Shown: positions 57,308 to 64,000 of the stretch, one piece after another
Position numbering within the stretch: position 1 is the first letter of the stretch
Layout of the letters: every line of letters begins with the position of its first letter
Assembly: GCA_902799045.1 (NCBI GenBank)
Contig: CADBZH010000010.1
Location: 124,001 to 188,000, forward strand
Length of the DNA: 64,000 nucleotides
From: an uncultured Eubacteriales bacterium
Lineage (GTDB): Bacteria > Bacillota > Clostridia > Christensenellales > Aristaeellaceae
Direction of reading: 5' to 3'
Made by a program: the position numbers and the translations under genes
Notes under the pieces: generated by a model
Databases searched by the model: none
What the model was told of the DNA's origin: nothing
What the model saw: the letters and a program-made list of their open reading frames with translations, nothing else

Positions 57308-58768
57308 ATGAACACATCTGAACTGGTTGTGTTTATCATCTACCTGGTGTTCATGATTGGCATCGGGGTCTATTTCTTCCTGCGCTCCAAGGGCGCAAAC
57401 GAAAAGGATTACTTCCTGGGCGGCAGGCAGATGGGCGCGTGGGTTTCCGCGCTGTCCGCCGGCGCATCGGACATGAGCGCCTGGGTGCTGATGGGCTTGC
57501 CGGCTTCGGCGTTCGCCGCCGGCATGGGGCAGACGTGGATCGCCATCGGCCTGGCTATCGGCTACGCGCTGAGTTGGATCTTTGAAGCGCCGCGCCTGCG
57601 CCGCTTCTCCATCGAGGCGAATGACTCCATCACCATTCCGCAGTATCTGACGAACCGCTTCCTCTCCAGGAGCAAGGCGCTGCAGATCATCTGCGCGGTG
57701 ATCTTCATCTTCGCCTACACGATCTACGCGGCCTCCAGCATCAAGGCCTGCGGCACGCTGTTCAACACCGTCATCGGCATGGACGCGACCGTGGCCATGT
57801 ACATCGCGGCGGCCATCATCATCGGCTACACCTTCCTGGGCGGCTTCTCCGCCGTCTGCTGGACGGACTTCTTCCAGGGCCTGCTGATGCTGGCGGCGCT
57901 GCTGATCGCCCCGATCTTCGCCCTGACGATGATCAACGGCTCCACCTCTGAGACGGTGGAGGCCATCGAGGCGGGCTATTGGAGCTTCACCGGCAGCTGG
58001 AAGGACATCGCCTCCGGCCTCGGCTGGGGCCTGGGCTACTTCGGCATGCCCCACATCATCATCCGCTTCATGTCCGTGCGCTCCCAGAAGGAGCTGCGCA
58101 AGAGCAGCGTGATCGGCATCTCCTGGACGCTGATCATCCTGACGATGTCTGTGGCGGCGGGCGCGGTGGGCCGCGTGATGTCCTCCCGCAGCATCATCGA
58201 AATCACCGACTCCGCGACGGTGTTCATCCAGATGACCCGCAGCATCTTCCCGCCGGTGATCTCCGGCATCCTGCTCTCGGCCATCCTCGCGGCCTCCATG
58301 TCCACGGCGGATTCCCAGCTGCTGGCCTCGGCCTCGGCCTTCGCCAGCGATGTGTACAAGCCCGTGTTCCGCAAGCAGGCCTCTGACAGGGAGATGCTCT
58401 GGGCGGGCCGCATCGTGGTCATGATCATCGCGGTGATCGCCCTGCTGATCGCCGCCAATCCCGGCAGCGACACCATCATGGGCCTCGTGTCCAACGCCTG
58501 GGGCGTGTTCGGCGCGGCCTTCGGCCCGGTGATCATGCTGAGCCTGTTCTGGCGTCGGCTGACCTTCGCGGGCGCCGCCGCGGGCATCGTCACCGGCGCG
58601 CTGGTGGATATCCTCTGGCTGGCCTTCCTTAGCAGCACCGGCCTCTATGAGATCATCCCCGGGTTCTTCTGCGGATTGATCGCCACCGTGGCGGCCTCCC
58701 TGATGACCCCGGCCCCCGGCAAGGACGTGCTGGCGCTGTTCGACCGGGCGACGCGGTCGGAGAAATAG
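57308..58768 (+). CDS. putP: Sodium/proline symporter PutP
   Basis: PutP is an SSS-family importer coupling proline uptake to sodium. The 486-residue protein has about 13 membrane spans. The N-terminal DYFLGGRQMGAWVSALSAGASDMSAWVLMGLP carries the sodium and substrate-site residues of helices 1-2 (Ala/Ser/Asp cluster), and SAILAASMSTADSQLLASASAFASDVYK is the conserved helix 8 with the Ser-Thr sodium site. GAGG lies 10 nt ahead of the ATG. It stands alone, with its own promoter and a class A repeat downstream. Proline is the best guess; other SSS substrates are possible. Confidence 0.92.
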   Translation: MNTSELVVFIIYLVFMIGIGVYFFLRSKGANEKDYFLGGRQMGAWVSALSAGASDMSAWVLMGLPASAFAAGMGQTWIAIGLAIGYALSWIFEAPRLRRFSIEANDSITIPQYLTNRFLSRSKALQIICAVIFIFAYTIYAASSIKACGTLFNTVIGMDATVAMYIAAAIIIGYTFLGGFSAVCWTDFFQGLLMLAALLIAPIFALTMINGSTSETVEAIEAGYWSFTGSWKDIASGLGWGLGYFGMPHIIIRFMSVRSQKELRKSSVIGISWTLIILTMSVAAGAVGRVMSSRSIIEITDSATVFIQMTRSIFPPVISGILLSAILAASMSTADSQLLASASAFASDVYKPVFRKQASDREMLWAGRIVVMIIAVIALLIAANPGSDTIMGLVSNAWGVFGAAFGPVIMLSLFWRRLTFAGAAAGIVTGALVDILWLAFLSSTGLYEIIPGFFCGLIATVAASLMTPAPGKDVLALFDRATRSEK

Positions 58769-58779
58769 TTCGAACGCAG

Positions 58780-58866
58780 GATAGAGAACGGATAGTATCC
58801 TTCGCTCTGCTCAGCATGACGACGAATCAGTGGCTTGTCGTTCTGAGCGAAGCGAAGGATCTTTTT
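58780..58866. repeat. Class A intergenic inverted repeat, copy 7
   Basis: The core arms read TATCCTTCGCTCTGCTCAGCATGAC and TCGTTCTGAGCGAAGCGAAGGAT. The right arm is followed by a U-rich run (CTTTTTGTTTTTTT), so this copy could act as a terminator for putP. Confidence 0.78.
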
Positions 58867-58885
58867 GTTTTTTTCGCAAACCCTA

Positions 58886-58930
58886 TTGACAAATCGGCGG
58901 AATGCGATATAATAGTCAAAGAAAGTCAAA
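58886..58930 (+). promoter_or_regulatory. clpB promoter with overlapping CtsR operator
   Basis: The -35 TTGACA (58886-58891) and -10 TATAAT (58908-58913) are spaced 16 bp. The direct repeat AGTCAAA-GAA-AGTCAAA (58914-58930) abuts the -10 and matches the CtsR heptad consensus RGTCAAA N3 RGTCAAA. A further inverted AGTCAA lies just downstream. Repression by CtsR, relieved by heat, is expected from this match. Confidence 0.88.
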
Positions 58931-58982
58931 GTTGACTTTTGAAAACCATGCCATCAAGCTCCGATCGAGAGGGGGAAGATAT

Positions 58983-61570
<2,588 letters not shown>

Positions 61571-61589
<19 letters not shown>

Positions 61590-61616
61590 CGGACACGGAG
61601 CAGCAGACGTGACGGC
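61571..61616 (+). repeat. 23-bp tandem duplication at the 3' end of clpB
   Basis: The unit CACGGAGCAGCAGACGTGAC plus GGA (61571-61593) is repeated at 61594-61616 with 22 of 23 bases identical. Each copy contains the last clpB codons (STEQQT-stop), so the second copy is untranslated. Confidence 0.9.
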
Positions 61617-61638
61617 CGCTCGCTTGCAAACGAGCGGC
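61615..61638 (+). terminator. Hairpin after clpB
   Basis: GCCGCTCG / CGAGCGGC is an 8-bp stem with an 8-nt loop. There is no U-run after it, so termination strength is uncertain. Confidence 0.5.
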
Positions 61639-61669
61639 GATCATGGTAAAATGGCGGCGAGGTGAGAGG

Positions 61670-62191
61670 ATGCGAGTCGATACCGAGCGGCTGTCGCTGC
61701 GCCCGATTTCCGTGCAGGACCTGGAGACGACCCATGCCTATGCGGCGGATCCCGAGAACACGAAGTACATGATGTTCCTGCCCAATGAGAGCCTTGCAGA
61801 GACGGAGGAATGGCTGCGCGCGTCCGAGGCCATGTGGGAAAGCCCCGCGCCGCACCACCTGGAATTCGCGATCCTGCTGGAGGGCAGGCACATCGGCAGC
61901 GTCACGCTCTATCCGGACGACGGGAACCGGATGGAGCTGGGCTGGATACTCCACAGGGATTTCTGGGGCCGCGGCTATGCGCTGGAGGCCGCCCGCGCCG
62001 CCATCGACTACGCCAGGGAGCGCCTTGGCGCGCGAGGCTTCTACGCCCAGTGCGACAGCGAGAACGAGCCCTCCTACCGACTGATGGAGCGCCTGGGCAT
62101 GCGCCGTGTCAGCTGCGTCGGCGGCCGAAAAAACCGCTCCATGGGGGACAAGGAGCGGATGGAATTGACCTATGAGATGAAGATTGACTAG
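61670..62191 (+). CDS. GNAT-family acetyltransferase (RimJ/RimL-like)
   Basis: The 173-residue protein has the Acetyltransf_3 layout: MRVDTERLSLRPISVQDL at the start, then LGWILHRDFWGRGYALEAARAAIDYA (acetyl-CoA-binding motif A with the GRGYA pyrophosphate loop), and the C-terminal SENEPSYRLMERLGM. It resembles the RimJ/RimL-like proteins that acetylate N-termini or small molecules; the substrate cannot be assigned. The start at 61670 follows GAGGTGAGAGG; an upstream ATG at 61643 lacks a site. The stop codon lies in the left arm of an inverted-repeat element. Confidence 0.87.
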   Translation: MRVDTERLSLRPISVQDLETTHAYAADPENTKYMMFLPNESLAETEEWLRASEAMWESPAPHHLEFAILLEGRHIGSVTLYPDDGNRMELGWILHRDFWGRGYALEAARAAIDYARERLGARGFYAQCDSENEPSYRLMERLGMRRVSCVGGRKNRSMGDKERMELTYEMKID

Positions 62192-62317
62192 AGTGTGTTT
62201 CTAAAATTCCCGAAGCGCATTTTCGGCGGATTTGGCTGCATTTCTGCGTTGCTTTTCCTTGATTTACCGCCAGTAAACCTGCGGAAAACCGCCTTGAGAT
62301 GCAGCCACACACTCTAG
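62188..62317. mobile_element. 130-bp MITE-like inverted-repeat element
   Basis: The ends CTAGAGTGTGT (62188-62198) and ACACACTCTAG (62307-62317) are perfect 11-bp complements. GGCTGCAT and ATGCAGCC form an inner pair. The stop codons of both convergent GNAT genes lie in the two arms. There is no reading frame inside. Confidence 0.65.
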
Positions 62318-62844
62318 CTGTTTTCCGATACCCGCTTTTCCAGGCACACCAGCATCACGTCCGGGATGCCGTTGAACACCGTGGGAACGACGCCGCTTTC
62401 GATGTAGCCATGCTTCGCGTACATGGCCCGGGCGGCGGCGTTTTTTGCGTTGGTGTCGATGCGCAGCACCGGACAGCCGTTTTCCAGGGCATGGCGCTCG
62501 TAGAATTCGACGAACTGCCTGCCGTAGCCCTTACCGGCCATCGGCGGATCCACCGTCAGGGTGTGCAGCACCATCACCTCGCCGTCTGACGCGGGATACC
62601 GCCAGTTCACCCGGGCGTACACGTCCACCTGCTCGCGGTTGATCCGCGCCGCAGCGACGATCGCGCCGCCGTCCTCCAGCACGAATAGGTCGCCTGCGGC
62701 CAGTGCCGCCCGGGCGGTCTCCTCCGTGGGATAGACGCCCCGCAGCCAACCCGTGCGGATGGCCCCCGACGCCTCGGCGTCGTGGATCCGGTCGTAAATC
62801 GCCGCGATGGCGGGCAGGTCGCGCGCAGTTGCTTTTCGAATCAT
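62314..62844 (-). CDS. GNAT-family acetyltransferase
   Basis: The 176-residue protein has a GNAT fold: MIRKATARDLPAIAAIYDRIHD at the start, VLHTLTVDPPMAGKGYGRQFVEF (motif A; the usual QGxGxG loop reads AGKGYG), and VLRIDTNAKNAAARAMYAKHGY (motif B). The wording fits small-molecule N-acetyltransferases; the substrate is unknown. It is not closely similar to the other GNAT at 61670. It starts 3 bp after the helicase gene ends, so it is likely cotranscribed with that gene. Confidence 0.87.
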   Translation of the reverse strand: MIRKATARDLPAIAAIYDRIHDAEASGAIRTGWLRGVYPTEETARAALAAGDLFVLEDGGAIVAAARINREQVDVYARVNWRYPASDGEVMVLHTLTVDPPMAGKGYGRQFVEFYERHALENGCPVLRIDTNAKNAAARAMYAKHGYIESGVVPTVFNGIPDVMLVCLEKRVSENS

Positions 62845-62847
62845 GGC

Positions 62848-64000
62848 CTATCTTCTCCGCTTTGAACCCCGGTCGCTGTTCTTTCCGCTGCCGCGGCGAT
62901 CGCTCCGGCGGCTGTCCAGTCGTTCCCGGCGATTTCCGCGCTCCCGGCGGTCACCCTTCTTGTCGGACTTGAACTCAAAGCGGCTCAGGTCGCTGGTGTC
63001 CAGCAGCTTCTCGCGGGCGGCGGCGGAGAGCTTTACCCGGCCCTGGCGCTGGGGCTCGGGGCGGGGCCGCCTCTCAAAGCGCGCCCGGGGCGCTTCCCGA
63101 TGGCCGCCGGGCGCCTGCTGGCCCGGCCTCGACCGGGACGCCGGCTGCTCCGCGCTCAGCTTCACCTTCACCGGCACGCCGCAGATCATCGCCCCCTGCA
63201 TGGCCCGCTCGATGGCCTCGGCCTTCTCGGCCGGCACGCCCACCACGGTCCGCTCGTCATAGATTTCGATCTTGCCGATCTCGCTGCCGGGGATGTTCGC
63301 CCGGCCTGCCACGGCGCTGACGATGTGGTTTGGCGCGGCCTTCTGCCGCCTGCCGATGCCGATGAACAGCTTGCGGTACAGCCGCCGGTCGCTGGCCTTG
63401 CGGTCCGCCTCGATGTCCACCAGGCCCGCCTCGTCGTGTTCAAAGCACAGGCGAAGCGCTGCGGAGGCGATCAGCGCGGGCTCGTGTCCCTCGGCCATCA
63501 GCCGGCCCACCATCACCTGGAAGGGCATGGGGATCTCCTCGCCCAGCGTCGCGCGCACCTTCTCCAGGCTCTTCTCGTCCTGCTTCTGGCGAATCTGGGC
63601 CACGGTGGGGATCGGGATCTGCTCCACGTCGGACTTCACGGCCCGCTGGATATCCCGCATGGCGAAGAACTGCCGCCGCCCGCTGGCCAGCGTGATGGCG
63701 GTGCCGGTCTTCCCGGCGCGCCCCGTGCGGCCGATGCGATGCACGTAGATCTCGCTGTTCTGCGGCAGGTCGTAGTTGATGACGAAGTCGATGTCGCTGA
63801 CGTCAATGCCGCGTGCCGCCACGTCCGTCGCCACCAGGATCGGAATCCGTGCGGACTTGAAGCCCTCCATCACGCGGGTGCGCTGGCTCTGGTTCATGTC
63901 GCCGTGGATGCCCTCGCAGCCGAAGCCGTGGTGGTTCAGATAGCTCGACACCTCGTCCACCATCAGCTTGGTGTTGCAGAAGATCATGCAGCGCTCCGGC
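62848..64000 (-). CDS. DEAD-box RNA helicase, C-terminal part (gene runs off the window)
   Basis: Only the C-terminal 384 or so codons are inside the window. They begin in the RecA2 domain, with PERCMIFCNTK at the window edge, so the reading frame continues past 64000 and the internal ATG at 63987 is not the start. Motifs IV-VI are visible: IFCNTK, VATDVAARGIDV and YVHRIGRTGRAG. A DbpA-type RNA-binding domain follows (KLFIGIGRRQKAAPNHIVSAVAG), and then an Arg/Gly/Asp-rich disordered tail rich in RRE and DRR motifs. This order matches CsdA/DeaD and CshA-type helicases that remodel rRNA and mRNA structure, often in the cold. Confidence 0.92.
   Translation of the reverse strand, partial: PERCMIFCNTKLMVDEVSSYLNHHGFGCEGIHGDMNQSQRTRVMEGFKSARIPILVATDVAARGIDVSDIDFVINYDLPQNSEIYVHRIGRTGRAGKTGTAITLASGRRQFFAMRDIQRAVKSDVEQIPIPTVAQIRQKQDEKSLEKVRATLGEEIPMPFQVMVGRLMAEGHEPALIASAALRLCFEHDEAGLVDIEADRKASDRRLYRKLFIGIGRRQKAAPNHIVSAVAGRANIPGSEIGKIEIYDERTVVGVPAEKAEAIERAMQGAMICGVPVKVKLSAEQPASRSRPGQQAPGGHREAPRARFERRPRPEPQRQGRVKLSAAAREKLLDTSDLSRFEFKSDKKGDRRERGNRRERLDSRRSDRRGSGKNSDRGSKRRR

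Overview
The window is about 64 kb of GC-rich chromosome from a Gram-positive, Clostridia-like bacterium. The evidence is a T-box leader in front of serS, WhiA, a Noc/ParB protein, a CtsR operator in front of clpB, a firmicute-type 6S RNA candidate, an ATPase-less aldouronate ABC transporter of the LplB/YtcP type, and strong GGAGG ribosome binding sites. High GC with xylan-side-chain use suggests a gut or rumen member, possibly Christensenellales-like; that placement is inference. There is no phage, plasmid, CRISPR or rRNA locus, so this is mostly housekeeping chromosome dotted with short inverted-repeat elements.

Layout: 0.3-2.3 kb murB-whiA. 2.3-8.8 kb, minus strand: noc/parB, a 6S RNA candidate, a metallophosphoesterase-ROK kinase pair, purB, a small lipoprotein, purA. 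9.2-11.8 kb: an antibiotic-resistance-type ABC-F protein with a long leader, divergent from a VanY carboxypeptidase. 12.1-15.1 kb, minus: a serine hydrolase and T-box-controlled serS. 15.2-20.9 kb: aldouronate transporter permeases, binding protein and GH67 alpha-glucuronidase. 21.1-24.7 kb, minus: a zinc-type ABC uptake operon with two accessory small proteins. 24.7-27.6 kb: a SANT/Myb-like regulator, a nucleotidyltransferase and an SH3 protein. 27.7-32.8 kb: zapA, a U32 protein and mutS2. 32.9-36.3 kb: a two-component system and HtrA. 36.4-41.5 kb: ilvB-ilvN, an NYN/LOTUS protein and an M3 oligoendopeptidase. 41.7-47.6 kb: a three-gene sensory operon of a family 3 binding protein, a 1213-residue membrane-propeller-HD-GYP protein and a BMP-family binding protein. 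47.7-53.9 kb: pgi, a fused sbcD/sbcC remnant, a second HD-GYP protein, a TIM-barrel protein and a GH113-like hydrolase. 53.9-64 kb: tRNA-Val, bcp, an exonuclease-TPR pair, a TIGR04086 membrane protein, putP, clpB, two GNAT acetyltransferases and the 3' part of a DEAD-box helicase gene.

The least ordinary items are the 41.7-47.6 kb operon, which looks like a c-di-GMP phosphodiesterase fed by extracytoplasmic ligand binding; the in-frame sbcD-sbcC deletion scar; the long ABC-F leader; a three-way-junction RNA in front of znuA; and a seven-copy intergenic inverted repeat, one copy of which sits in the serS 5' leader between T-box and start codon. Many long antisense reading frames exist only because of the high GC content and are not annotated.
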